Of a DNA stretch of 64,000 bases, positions 18,159 to 26,688 are shown one piece after another. The notes below the pieces were generated by a model. That model was not told the origin of the DNA. It worked only from the letters and a program-made list of their open reading frames with translations, and searched no databases. Source of the DNA: Nocardia flavorosea (GTDB taxonomy: Bacteria; Actinomycetota; Actinomycetes; Mycobacteriales; Mycobacteriaceae). The stretch's first letter is position 1. Each line of letters begins with the position of its first letter. The translations under genes and the position numbers were made by a program. The stretch is from contig NZ_JADLQL010000001.1 of assembly GCF_015477805.1 (NCBI RefSeq), forward strand, positions 1,116,001 through 1,180,000, written 5' to 3'.

Positions 18159-19555
18159 CGGCACTGACCGGCGCGGGGGTACTGCCCGCGAATGCGGTGG
18201 TCGAGCGGGCCCTCGGGTTGTCCCGGGCCGACGAGGCGATAGTGATCGTCACCGACGAAGCCGAGGCGTCGCTGCGCTGGGCCGGTAATTCCATGACCAC
18301 CAACGGCGCTTCGGTGGCGCGGCGCTGGTCGGTGATCTCGGTGCTGCGTGCCGGCCCGCGGTCGGCGCGGGTCGGCAGCGTGGCCTCCACCAGCGTGGAC
18401 CCCACCGATATCGAGGCCGTGGTGCGGGCCAGCGAGGCGGCCGCAGCGGCCGCCGAACCCGCCCGCGATGCGATGCCGCTGCTCGGTGCGGCGGATACGG
18501 CGCCGGATTGGGAGCATCCCGCCGCCGGCACCGGTATCGAAGTGTTCTCCGGTCTGGCCGCCGACCTGTCCACCGGATTCGACGGCACCGACCGCCTCTA
18601 CGGTTTCGCGCACCACCAGGTGCACACCACCTGGCTCGGCACCTCCACCGGTATCCGCCGCCGCTACACCCAGCCCACCGGGTCGGTGGAAATCAACGGC
18701 AAACGTGGAAACGGTACGGAGCCGGCCAGCGCTTGGGTGGGCACCGGAACCACGGATTTTCGCGATGTGGACACCTCCGGCCTGCTCAGCGAACTGTCCC
18801 GGCGGCTCGACTGGTCGGCGCGGCGGGTGGAACTGCCGGCCGGTCGCTACGAAACCCTGCTGCCGCCGTCGGCCGTCGCCGATCTGCTGATCTATATGTA
18901 TTGGTCGATGGAGGGCCGCGGGGCGCATGAGGGCCATACGGCGTTCGCCGCCCCCGGCGGTACGCGAATCGGCGAGAAACTCACCGATATCCCGCTGACT
19001 CTCACCTCCGACCCCGCCGCGCCCGGCCTGGAATGCCTCCCGTTCGTGGCCACCCAGGCGTCCTCGGAAACGGTTTCGGTCTTCGACAACGGGATGGCCG
19101 CCCCGCGGGCCGACTGGCTCCGCGACGGGGCGATCGCGGATCTGGTGTATCCACGCGCCACCGCCGCCGACTACGCCACCTCCCCCAGCGTCCCGGTGCA
19201 GAATCTGCTGTTGACCGGCGGTTCGGCAGCGAGTCTCGACGAGATGATCGCCCGCACCGAACGCGGTCTGCTGCTCACCACGCTCTGGTACATCCGCGAG
19301 GTAGACCCCACCACACTGCTGCTCACCGGACTCACCCGGGACGGGGTGTATCTGGTGGAGAACGGCGAGGTCACCGCGGCGGTCAACAATTTCCGTTTCA
19401 ACGAGAGCCCCCTGGACCTGCTGCGCCGGGCCACCGAGGCCGGCGCGACCGAGCAGACGCTGCCCCGCGAATGGAAGGACTGGTTCACCCGGACGGCCAT
19501 GCCACCGCTGCGGATCCCGGATTTCCACATGTCCTCGGTGAGCCGGGCCACCTGA
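18155..19555 (+). CDS. tldE: TldE/PmbA-family partner protease subunit
   Basis: 466 residues. GTG 18155 overlaps the tldD stop (GTGA), giving translational coupling. The N-terminal domain carries the usual WAGNSMTTNG strand and the end has LLLTGLTRDGVYLVENGEVTAAVNNFRFNESP-type sequence of PmbA proteins (shown here in two parts: GLTRDGVYLVENGEV and NNFRFNESP). It lacks HExxxH, as expected for the non-catalytic partner of TldD. Complex formation follows from the family, not from anything measured here. Confidence 0.9.
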   Translation: MTALTGAGVLPANAVVERALGLSRADEAIVIVTDEAEASLRWAGNSMTTNGASVARRWSVISVLRAGPRSARVGSVASTSVDPTDIEAVVRASEAAAAAAEPARDAMPLLGAADTAPDWEHPAAGTGIEVFSGLAADLSTGFDGTDRLYGFAHHQVHTTWLGTSTGIRRRYTQPTGSVEINGKRGNGTEPASAWVGTGTTDFRDVDTSGLLSELSRRLDWSARRVELPAGRYETLLPPSAVADLLIYMYWSMEGRGAHEGHTAFAAPGGTRIGEKLTDIPLTLTSDPAAPGLECLPFVATQASSETVSVFDNGMAAPRADWLRDGAIADLVYPRATAADYATSPSVPVQNLLLTGGSAASLDEMIARTERGLLLTTLWYIREVDPTTLLLTGLTRDGVYLVENGEVTAAVNNFRFNESPLDLLRRATEAGATEQTLPREWKDWFTRTAMPPLRIPDFHMSSVSRAT

Positions 19556-19979
19556 GTTCCCCGGGCGCAGCCACCGACCCCGATCACGACCGTTACGTAG
19601 CAGCGGCATCGTCACCGAGTATGAGATCGGGTGGTGGAAGCCGAGGTCGGCGGATCGCCGATGGTTCACACGATTACACCGGATCCGGCTCGGCGCGCGT
19701 CGACGTGCGCTCAACGGCAGCGCTGTACAACTTCGGTTGGCCCCGAGCCGGCGTGAACGCTCGCCGTTCGGGCCGCTCGGGGCCACATGAGCGCATGGTT
19801 CCCGGCACGGCGGGGGATCGACTCCGCGATGATTGCCGCCGGCGGCCATCGAAGGTTCGGCGGACGCTCGCCGGGTAGGCGGTACGGTGCAAAAGTCCGT
19901 CCGGGTGCCCGAACGCCCGACATCGGTGCTCGTCGGCGTCCTGCAGGTCCTGGCTGCGCACCTGTGGCCGCTGTGCCGC
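19556..19979. other. Convergent intergenic region, no gene recognised
   Basis: 424 bases between the ends of tldE and the methionine aminopeptidase gene. Only short frames in several phases are present and none resembles a known protein. No strong hairpin was picked out by eye. Confidence 0.4.
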
Positions 19980-20747
19980 TCACCCCGCGGTGGTGAGCAC
20001 CCGCGGACCGTCCGGAGTGATCGCGATGGTGTGTTCGGAATGCGCGGTGCGTGACCCGTCGGCCGAGCGGATGGTCCAGCCGTCCGGGTCGGTGACGATC
20101 CGGTCGGTGGTTTTCGCGAACCACGGTTCGATCGCGATGGTCAGCCCGGGTTTCAGCGGGAATCCGCGTCCCGGTCGCCCGGCGTTGGATACGTGCGGGT
20201 CCTCATGCATGGTGCGGCCGAGTCCGTGACCACCGAATTCGGTGTTCACCGGGTAGCCGTGGGACCGCGCCACCGCGGAGATCGCCGCCGAGATATCGCC
20301 CATCCGGTTCCCCGGTTGCGCTGCCGCTATCGCCGCCGCGAGGGCCTCCTCGGTGGCTCGGATCAACCGCTGGTCCTCGGGATCGGGTGTGCCGACGATC
20401 ACGGTGGTGGCGGCGTCGGCGACCCAGCCGTCGATACTCACCGCGAGGTCCATGGTCAGCACATCGCCGTCACGCAGTGCGTAGTCGAACGGCAGTCCGT
20501 GCAGCACGGCGTCGTTGACCGACAGGCATACCGTATTACGGAACGGCCCCCGCCCGAACGACGGCGCGTAATCCCAGTAGCACGATTGCGCGCCGCGCTC
20601 CCGGATCCTTTCCCGCACAATCTTTTCCAGCTCGAGCAGATTCACCCCCACCGCGGCCGCGGCGCGCAGTTCGGCCAGGGTCTGCGCCACGAACGCCCCG
20701 GTGACGCGCATCCGCTCGATCTCCTCGGGCGTTTTCAGTTCCACCAT
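19980..20747 (-). CDS. map: Type I methionine aminopeptidase
   Basis: 255 residues. ATG 20747 has GGAGG six bases upstream. The pita-bread fold and all five metal ligands are present: two aspartates in MDLAVSIDGWVADAA, the histidine in GHGLGRTMHEDP, and glutamates in AIEPWFA and AHSEHTIAI. It removes the initiator methionine from nascent proteins in the cytoplasm. It probably is not the sole copy, since the housekeeping map usually sits by secY/adk; this one is isolated and paired with a divergent XRE regulator across tandem palindromes. Confidence 0.92.
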   Translation of the reverse strand: MVELKTPEEIERMRVTGAFVAQTLAELRAAAAVGVNLLELEKIVRERIRERGAQSCYWDYAPSFGRGPFRNTVCLSVNDAVLHGLPFDYALRDGDVLTMDLAVSIDGWVADAATTVIVGTPDPEDQRLIRATEEALAAAIAAAQPGNRMGDISAAISAVARSHGYPVNTEFGGHGLGRTMHEDPHVSNAGRPGRGFPLKPGLTIAIEPWFAKTTDRIVTDPDGWTIRSADGSRTAHSEHTIAITPDGPRVLTTAG

Positions 20748-20766
20748 CACAACCTCCATCAGTCTC

Positions 20767-20804
20767 CGGTATTTCAATACCGTTTCTTGCGGTACTTTAA
20801 TACC
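20767..20804. promoter_or_regulatory. Tandem palindromes between map and XRE regulator gene
   Basis: A perfect 16-base palindrome, CGGTATTTCAATACCG (20767-20782), is followed 23 bases further by the near-copy GGTACTTTAATACC (20791-20804, one mismatch between arms). Both lie between the divergent starts, overlapping where both promoters must be. They are likely sites for the adjacent XRE protein. Confidence 0.65.
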
Positions 20805-20816
20805 ACTCTTAAACTG

Positions 20817-21086
20817 ATGACCATGGTCCGCCTCCCCCTGACCCCCGCCCAGATCGAAGCCGGCCGCCGCCTCGGCGTCCGGATCCGGGCCGCCCGCGCC
20901 GACCGGGACCTCGGCGAGGTCGCCCGCACGGCCGGCATCTCACCGGAAACCCTGCGCAAAATCGAAACCGGCCGGCTGCCCTCGCCCAGTTTCGGCACGG
21001 TGGTCTCGCTGAGCCGCGCACTCGACCTCCCCCTCGAAGAGCTCGCCGGAATCTGGACCGCGGACAAACTCGCCGAATCCGCCTGA
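20817..21086 (+). CDS. Small XRE-family helix-turn-helix regulator
   Basis: 89 residues (ATG 20817; ATG 20823 is possible). A single Cro/C1-type domain fills the protein: GRRLGVRIRAARADRDLGEVARTAGISPETLRKIETGR, then TVVSLSRALDLPLEELAGIW. There is no sensor domain, so it may simply autoregulate and control the divergent map gene. The start lacks a clear ribosome-binding site and lies 13 bases after the second palindrome, compatible with a leaderless or very short-leader mRNA. Confidence 0.85.
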   Translation: MTMVRLPLTPAQIEAGRRLGVRIRAARADRDLGEVARTAGISPETLRKIETGRLPSPSFGTVVSLSRALDLPLEELAGIWTADKLAESA

Positions 21087-21110
21087 CCGCGAACCCCGCG
21101 CCGGCGGGAA

Positions 21111-21473
21111 TCACCCGAGCGGTCTGGATGTCCCCGCACGCACGCGGGAGCCACTCGGGCCGCGGCCGATCGAGCCGCCGACACAGGACACTGTCGGCCG
21201 GCTGCCCGGCCGAGCGACCAAAGTGACGGCCGGGCCGGCGATGGAACAGCCACTCGGGCTATAGGCCGCGACCAGAGAGATCACCCAGTTCCGTCGCGCG
21301 GGAACTGTCGCCCCAACGTGCGCCTCGATCAATGTCAGCGGCGAGGTGATCACTCCCGGCGTACAACTCGTCCAGCTCGCGGCTGCTTCCTCCGCTGTAA
21401 CGGAGCCGTGTTCCCGTTCCAGCCGATCGACGAGTTCGCCGAGCAGGTTTGCGCCGACGCCGCTCCACAACAA
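21111..21473 (-). pseudogene. Possible decayed VapBC-type toxin-antitoxin remnant
   Basis: The frame opens with LLGELVDRLEREHGSVTAEEAAAS, resembling the C-terminal part of VapB-like antitoxins. It continues as VITSPLTLIEAHVGATVPAR, which resembles the internal strand-helix of PIN toxins (spLtlaEvlvG). The acidic PIN residues and a complete fold are missing, and the rest is not recognisable. This could be an antitoxin-toxin fusion left by deletion, or chance resemblance. Confidence 0.28.
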
Positions 21474-21491
21474 CAGCGGCGCCGGACCTGC

Positions 21492-22319
21492 TTACAGCGT
21501 CCCGCCCGCGTCGACCATCTGGGTGGTCCCGGTGACATAGCGGGCGGCGTCGGAGACGAGGTGCAGGACCGTATCGGTGATGTCCTGCGGCTCGGCCGCC
21601 ACGACCGGGAGGCTGTTGAGGGTGCGGGCCGCCTCGTCGAAATCGGCACGGGTCGGGTTCTCCAGGTCCGGCCGGAACAACCGGTAGGTCGCATCGTTGA
21701 GGACCATGGGCGTGGCCACCGTCGACGGGTGCACCGTGTTCACCCGGATGTTCTGCGGGGCAAGTTCTTTGGCCAGCACCTTCATCAACATCACCAGCCC
21801 GGCCTTGGAAGCCGCATAGTGCGCGATGTTCTCGTTGGCACGGACCGCCGCCAGCGAACTCGTGATCACGACCGAACCGCCGCGTCCACCGTCGATCACG
21901 TGCGGGACCGCGGCCTTCAGCGTTTTCCACACGCCGGTGAGGTTGATATCGATCATGTCCTGCCAGACCTCTTCGCTCATTTCGAGCGTCGGTGCGGGGC
22001 TGGAGATTCCGGCGTTGGCGACCACGATATCGAGCCGCTCGAAGAGCTTTACGCCCTCGGATACCGCGGCGGCCTGGGCCGCGTAATCGCGGACATCGGC
22101 ATTACGGGCGATGATCCGGCGGCCGGTGGCCTCGACCAGGCGGACCGTCTCGGCGAGATCGTCGGCATCGGCGAGCGGGTAGGGAACACTGTCGACTTTC
22201 GCGGTGGTGTCGATGGCGATGATATCGGCGCCTTCACGCGCGAAACCTATTGCGTGACTGCGCCCCTGCCCGCGCCCGGCACCGGTGATGAAGGCGACTT
22301 TGCCGTCCAGTTTGCCCAT
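21492..22319 (-). CDS. Mycofactocin-coupled SDR family oxidoreductase
   Basis: 275 residues. The nucleotide site reads ITGAGRGQGRSHAIGFAREGADIIAID; the GxGQGRSHA form marks the SDR subgroup that uses a tightly bound NAD serviced by the redox peptide mycofactocin. NAG (VVANAGIS), the catalytic serine (VITSSLAA) and YAASK are all present, as is the C-terminal GTTQMVDAGGTL. It should oxidise an unknown alcohol. The mycofactocin genes themselves (mftA-F) are not in the window. It is divergent from the P450 at 22553. Confidence 0.88.
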   Translation of the reverse strand: MGKLDGKVAFITGAGRGQGRSHAIGFAREGADIIAIDTTAKVDSVPYPLADADDLAETVRLVEATGRRIIARNADVRDYAAQAAAVSEGVKLFERLDIVVANAGISSPAPTLEMSEEVWQDMIDINLTGVWKTLKAAVPHVIDGGRGGSVVITSSLAAVRANENIAHYAASKAGLVMLMKVLAKELAPQNIRVNTVHPSTVATPMVLNDATYRLFRPDLENPTRADFDEAARTLNSLPVVAAEPQDITDTVLHLVSDAARYVTGTTQMVDAGGTL

Positions 22320-22552
22320 GAGCTACTCCCGATTCGCGATAGATGACCCGACGCTCGGCACACCAGCGAGAATATGACACCAACTGACATAAGTCGACAG
22401 TGTCATCGGTCGTGGGAAGACGTTGGCCCGTACCGGTATCCGGCCGTGCCCTATGATTTCGAAACCCCGCAGCGTCGCGGTACCGGCCTAGTTTCGCCAG
22501 GGCCGACGTCTCGTTTTCCATGTTGTTGTCCCTAGACCTGCCTGGAGAAGCC

Positions 22553-23791
22553 ATGACCGACCTGTCGACTGCCGGGCGTGCTCACACCGCCCCCGGACGA
22601 GGCATCGAAGAGCGCGTCCCGTTGTACACCGCCGAATTCGCCGCCCACCCACATCGCGCATACCGCGAAATGCGCGAACGTTACGGCTCTCTGGTGCCGG
22701 TCGAGCTGGCTCCCGGGGTTCCCGCAACCCTGGTGATCGGATATCGCAGCGCATTGCGGATCCTCAACGACCCCGACCGTTTCCCCGCCGACCCCCGCAC
22801 CTGGGAGAAAACCGTCGCCGGTGACTGCCCTGTGCTGCCGGTCCTGCAGTGGCGGCCGAACGCCCCGCGTAGCGCGGGCACCGAACACATCCGCTATCGC
22901 CGGGCGACCACAGCAGCCCTCGACGGAGTCGACCTGCATGCCGCACGCCACACCGTGGAGCAGTTCGCGGTTCCGCTGATCAACAAATTCTGTTCGACAG
23001 GAGCGGCCGATCTGGTCCGCGAGTACGCGTTCCCACTCGCCTTCGAGGTCATCAACGCCATGCTCGGCTGCCCGCCGGAGATCAGCGAGCGCGCCGCCGC
23101 CGCGACCGCCGCCATCTTCGACGGCATCGACGCCGAAGCCGGCAACCGGAGATTCGGCGAAGCCGTCGCCGATCTCGTGGCGTTCAAACGCAGCACCCCC
23201 GGCGACGACATCACCACCCGGCTACTGAACGACCCCGCCGACTTCGACGACGCAGAAATGCTGCACCAGGTGCTGTCGCTCTACGGCGTCGGGATGGGGC
23301 CGATGCAGAGCCTGATCATCAACGCGTTGAGTCTCATGCTGACCGACGACCGTTTCGCCGACGAAATGCTCGGCGGCGCCGTCTCGACCCGAGACGCCCT
23401 CGACGAGGTGTTGTTCGACGATCCGCCGCTGCCGAACGCCAGTGTCACCTACCCCCGTCAGCCGATCCTCGTCGGCAACACCTGGCTGCCGGCCGATCAA
23501 CCCGTGGTGATCAGCCTCGCCGGCTGCAACAACGATCCGGAGATCCGCGACGGCAACCACGCCGGCAACCGCGCCCATCTGGCCTGGGGCGCCGGCCCGC
23601 ATGTCTGCCCCGCCCAGCACACGGCGTATGTGGTCGGGCAGGAGGCGATCGATCAACTGCTCGATGCCCTTCCCGAACTCCGGCTGGCGATACCCACCGC
23701 GGAACTGACCTGGCGGCCCGGTCCGCTGCACCGCACGCTCGCCGCGCTACCCGTCACCTTCCCACCCGCGCCCCCCTTGCACATTCCCTGA
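22553..23791 (+). CDS. Cytochrome P450 lacking the ExxR arginine (CYP157/CvnE-like)
   Basis: 412 residues; GGAGAAG precedes the ATG. The haem loop is intact (HLAWGAGPHVCPAQ, Cys near residue 354). Two normal hallmarks are altered. The I helix reads YGVGMGPMQSL, with no acid/alcohol (E/D)T pair. The K helix reads DEVLF near residue 284, so the ExxR arginine is replaced by phenylalanine. The K-helix change is known in the CYP157 group, whose members often belong to conservons beside a sensor kinase, roadblock protein, DUF742 protein and GTPase. None of those partners is adjacent here. Catalytic activity is uncertain and the substrate unknown. Confidence 0.85.
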   Translation: MTDLSTAGRAHTAPGRGIEERVPLYTAEFAAHPHRAYREMRERYGSLVPVELAPGVPATLVIGYRSALRILNDPDRFPADPRTWEKTVAGDCPVLPVLQWRPNAPRSAGTEHIRYRRATTAALDGVDLHAARHTVEQFAVPLINKFCSTGAADLVREYAFPLAFEVINAMLGCPPEISERAAAATAAIFDGIDAEAGNRRFGEAVADLVAFKRSTPGDDITTRLLNDPADFDDAEMLHQVLSLYGVGMGPMQSLIINALSLMLTDDRFADEMLGGAVSTRDALDEVLFDDPPLPNASVTYPRQPILVGNTWLPADQPVVISLAGCNNDPEIRDGNHAGNRAHLAWGAGPHVCPAQHTAYVVGQEAIDQLLDALPELRLAIPTAELTWRPGPLHRTLAALPVTFPPAPPLHIP

Positions 23792-23795
23792 ATTC

Positions 23796-24584
23796 TCACA
23801 CGACGGTGAGCACATCGTCGAGGGTCACCAGGGACAGATTGCGTTCGCGGATGATATCCACCAACTGCCCGTAGCAGCGCGTAACCGGCGCATGGTTGGC
23901 GTGCCCGATGACGATCGTCTGTGGATTGAAGTATTTGCGCGCGCATTCGACCAGATACTGCTCGGTGATGAGCCCGGAATCCGACAGGGACCCGTACCAC
24001 ATCACCGGCACTCGGTACCCGAGATCGGCGGCGATCCGGTCCACCGCCGCATTGTGCCGGCCGAACGGGGGCCGGTAGTAGGGGCTGCCGTCCACACCGA
24101 AGGTGTTGCGCAAGAACAGTTTGCATTGCGACAGTTCATCTGCTACCGAAGATTCGGACAGCACCGTCAGATCAGCGTGGTCCCAGGTGTGGTTTGCCAG
24201 CTGGATCTGCCCGGACTCCACCAGCGGGCGGAGTTCGTCGCGATGTTCGGACCAGGACCGGTAGTAGGCCGTGACGAAAAAGGTGAATCGGGCCCCGGTA
24301 TCTTTCGCGAACTGTATGTAGGCACCGACGACCTCCGCGCTCGCCCCATCGTCCACAGTGAGCGCCATGCAGCTCCCCGGCCCCGGCAGCGCCGTGATGG
24401 TGGCGGGCGGAACGGCAGTCTTCGGACCGCCGGGCGGGGGCGGCAGCAACGCCGGACGAACCGGCACCTGCCCGGCCGCCTCCGGGACTTGCGCGGCAGC
24501 GGGATCTCCCTGCGCCGCAGTGCATCCGGTCAGCGCAACCGCTGTCCCCGCAGCCAGCATCGACAATATCGAACGCCTGTCCAT
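23796..24584 (-). CDS. Polysaccharide deacetylase lipoprotein (NodB homology, CE4)
   Basis: 262 residues from ATG 24584 (GTG 24599 also in frame). The N-terminus has RRSILSMLAAGTAVALTGC, a lipoprotein signal with lipidated cysteine. After a Pro-rich linker, the NodB domain has LTVDDGAS (catalytic/metal aspartates), NHTWDH (metal HxxxH) and RPPFGRHN. It is predicted to sit on the outer face of the membrane and deacetylate peptidoglycan or another N-acetylated glycan. It converges closely with the P450 gene, four bases apart. Confidence 0.87.
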   Translation of the reverse strand: MDRRSILSMLAAGTAVALTGCTAAQGDPAAAQVPEAAGQVPVRPALLPPPPGGPKTAVPPATITALPGPGSCMALTVDDGASAEVVGAYIQFAKDTGARFTFFVTAYYRSWSEHRDELRPLVESGQIQLANHTWDHADLTVLSESSVADELSQCKLFLRNTFGVDGSPYYRPPFGRHNAAVDRIAADLGYRVPVMWYGSLSDSGLITEQYLVECARKYFNPQTIVIGHANHAPVTRCYGQLVDIIRERNLSLVTLDDVLTVV

Positions 24585-24751
24585 CGCCACCCCGATCACA
24601 TCGCATCGCGCTACCGAGAAGACCTACCGACATGCTGTATGTGCTCGGCACTCTACCGGTGCGGGATACGCGCCCCGGGGATCGCCACGCGTACGGTGGC
24701 GACGGGCGGTGGATTCGCGGAGGCAATGATTCACGAACTCGTATCGGCCGG

Positions 24752-24988
24752 TTACCGGTGGCGTTTCGAGGTCGTGGACTTCGTTTTCTTGCTCTTGCCC
24801 TTACCGTCGCTGTCCGGTTCCCATTCGTAACCGGGCGTGCCCTTTTCGCAGTAGGAGTCGGCGACCTTGGTATCGGTGGCGTCGAATTCACACCAGCGGT
24901 CGCTGCTGCATGCGGCCGACCCCAGGCCGGCGGCGAGGGTGATGACCGCGGTGCAGGTGACGGTGCGCAGACGGGTGCCGGAAAACAT
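24752..24988 (-). CDS. Small secreted, probably lipid-modified protein of unknown function
   Basis: 78 residues with GGAG eight bases before the ATG. A signal sequence (VTCTAVITLAAGLGSAAC) ends in a weak lipobox. The short mature part has two more cysteines (DRWCEFDAT, DSYCEKGT), probably a disulfide, followed by a lysine/serine-rich basic tail (KGKSKKTKSTTSKRHR). The tail could bind anionic surface polymers. No family recognised. Confidence 0.7.
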   Translation of the reverse strand: MFSGTRLRTVTCTAVITLAAGLGSAACSSDRWCEFDATDTKVADSYCEKGTPGYEWEPDSDGKGKSKKTKSTTSKRHR

Positions 24989-25042
24989 GGTCTATCTCCT
25001 GTGGGGGTAGCTGGTTTTTCGAAGAGACCGGCGGGCAGCGGA

Positions 25043-25990
25043 TCAGGCCGACAACCGGAGGCGAGCGAGTACGGCCCGATGGTCCGAGCCGGGGATGGTG
25101 AGGGTTTCTATGTGGTCGGTGCTTCCGCCTGCCACCAGAATATGATCGATCCCGATCACCGGCCCCCAGGATCGGTCGTTCGGATAGGTGAGCATCCGGC
25201 CCGCCCCCGCCTGCTCCGCCGCGGCCGCGAATCGGCCGCCCACCAGCCTGCGGAAGGCGGCGTGATCGCTGGTGGCGTTGAAATCGGCGCCGACGATCGC
25301 CGGGCCGTCGGTGGTCTCCAGAAGAGTGGCGGCGGCGGACAACTCCTTCAGCCACACCCGGTGGTCGATATTCGGCGGCAGCGGATGGAAAGCGAAAACC
25401 GTGACCGGGCCGAGCGCGGGGTGGGTAAGCGTGGCCGACAGGTTGGCCATCACGAACTCCTCGTGACGGGCGGTATCCGACAGTGGGAAGCGGCTGTAGA
25501 TACCGGTTCCGCCGCCCCCGAGGCCGGGATCCAGATAGTGGTATGGGAGCAGCGCGTCGATACCGGATGCCGTCAGCCGGGTTACGGAATCGGGGGTGAG
25601 TTCGTCGACGGTGAGGATGTCGACCCGCTGTTCGCGGACAGCCGCAACGACCGCACCGGTATCGGCACCGCCGAACAACAGATTCGTCTGCAGGACTGTC
25701 AGTTCGGTACCCGTGGCGGCGTTGCCGTCCGGCACGTACAGCGGGAGCTGGGTCCACAGCACACCGGCCAGCGCGATTCCGGCCGCCACGGCACTGCGCC
25801 AGCCCCGGGCGAACAGGAACAACAGCAGTGCCGCCAATGCCCCGAGCATGAGGTAGGTTGCCCCGGAGGCGAGCAGGATGAGTTCCCGCCGCTGCCAGCC
25901 ACCCAGGTAGAGCGTGATGCCGGCCAGCGCGGCGAGCAGCGCACACCACCCCATGCCGAGCAGTATCCGGCGCATCACCCCGTTCGTCAT
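25043..25990 (-). CDS. Membrane-anchored endonuclease/exonuclease/phosphatase (EEP) family protein
   Basis: 315 residues from ATG 25990; TTG 25999 and ATG 25975 are alternatives. Three hydrophobic helices occupy the first 90 residues (LLGMGWCALLAALAGITLYL; ATYLMLGALAALLLFLFA; SAVAAGIALAGVLW). The EEP domain follows: LTVLQTNLLFGG, GGGTGIYSRFPL, VFAFHPLPP, IVGADFNATSDH and the closing GSDHRAVLARL. These motifs give a metal-dependent phosphodiesterase outside the membrane. DNA, lipid or nucleotide substrates are all possible. Confidence 0.83.
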   Translation of the reverse strand: MTNGVMRRILLGMGWCALLAALAGITLYLGGWQRRELILLASGATYLMLGALAALLLFLFARGWRSAVAAGIALAGVLWTQLPLYVPDGNAATGTELTVLQTNLLFGGADTGAVVAAVREQRVDILTVDELTPDSVTRLTASGIDALLPYHYLDPGLGGGGTGIYSRFPLSDTARHEEFVMANLSATLTHPALGPVTVFAFHPLPPNIDHRVWLKELSAAATLLETTDGPAIVGADFNATSDHAAFRRLVGGRFAAAAEQAGAGRMLTYPNDRSWGPVIGIDHILVAGGSTDHIETLTIPGSDHRAVLARLRLSA

Positions 25991-26047
25991 ACCCGTCAAC
26001 CTATCCGTTGCGGTTGCGAAAACCTTTCCGCGGCCTTGTCACCCGTC

Positions 26048-26608
26048 TCACTGCGCAGCCAGACCCCGCAGAACGAGATCCACATGGTGGGCGAGGGCGT
26101 TCCTGTCGGCATCGGGGATCAACTGGGCGATGCGAATGAGTCCGAGTAGCTGATAGGCGATATCCGCCGCGGTGATATCGGGTGCAAGGGTGTGGTCGGT
26201 GCGCGCACGGTGGACGGCCTCGCGGCCGATGTCGGTGAGGTGTGCGAGGCAGCGTTCCAGGTCGGCGTTCGACGGGGGTCCCGCGGCCAACAGGTCGACC
26301 ATCGCCTGATTCTGCAGGAGCTGCGTGGTTGTCGCGGTGAAGAGTACGCGCAGGCCTGCCAGAGCGGACATACTGTCCGGAAGGCCGGCTTCGGCGAGTT
26401 GGGCCAGATCCGTTCCGGTAACGGCCTGCACGAGGCTCTCACGGGTTGGAAAGTGACGGTAGAGGGTGCCGATACCGACGCCGGCGGCGGCGGCTATGGC
26501 GCGCATATCCACCGATATCCCGGTGTCCCGCAACTCGTTACGCGCGGCGGTGAGAATTCGTTCGCGGTTGGCGGTGGCATCCCGCCGTTGTTTCCGGTCC
26601 ACTGCCAC
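26048..26608 (-). CDS. TetR-family transcriptional regulator
   Basis: 186 residues from GTG 26608. The helix-turn-helix is RERILTAARNELRDTGISVDMRAIAAAAGVGIGTLYRHFPTRESLV (residues 15-60), followed by a helical effector domain rich in Leu and Ala. It diverges from an SDR-like gene. Two CGGAAC-N4-GTTCCG palindromes lie in the 80-base gap, so it very likely represses both genes. Confidence 0.9.
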   Translation of the reverse strand: MAVDRKQRRDATANRERILTAARNELRDTGISVDMRAIAAAAGVGIGTLYRHFPTRESLVQAVTGTDLAQLAEAGLPDSMSALAGLRVLFTATTTQLLQNQAMVDLLAAGPPSNADLERCLAHLTDIGREAVHRARTDHTLAPDITAADIAYQLLGLIRIAQLIPDADRNALAHHVDLVLRGLAAQ

Positions 26609-26626
26609 CGGCCCATCATAGCGAAC

Positions 26627-26676
26627 CGGAACATCCGTTCCGCTCGTAGTAGGCTGATCCGGAACTAATGTTCCGG
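26627..26676. promoter_or_regulatory. Two perfect operator palindromes, CGGAAC-N4-GTTCCG
   Basis: Copy 1 at 26627-26642 (spacer ATCC) and copy 2 at 26659-26676, where the arms extend to seven bases (CCGGAAC-TAAT-GTTCCGG). Their centres are 33 bases apart, about three helical turns, on the same DNA face. Both lie between the divergent TetR and SDR-like genes, and copy 2 sits just upstream of the SDR ribosome-binding site. Confidence 0.72.
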
Positions 26677-26688
26677 AAAGGGTTGGGT

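Noticed and set aside
24752..24988. Small basic protein as an antimicrobial peptide
   Set aside because: The signal sequence and lipobox-like cysteine fit a small lipoprotein better; no export or immunity genes adjoin it.
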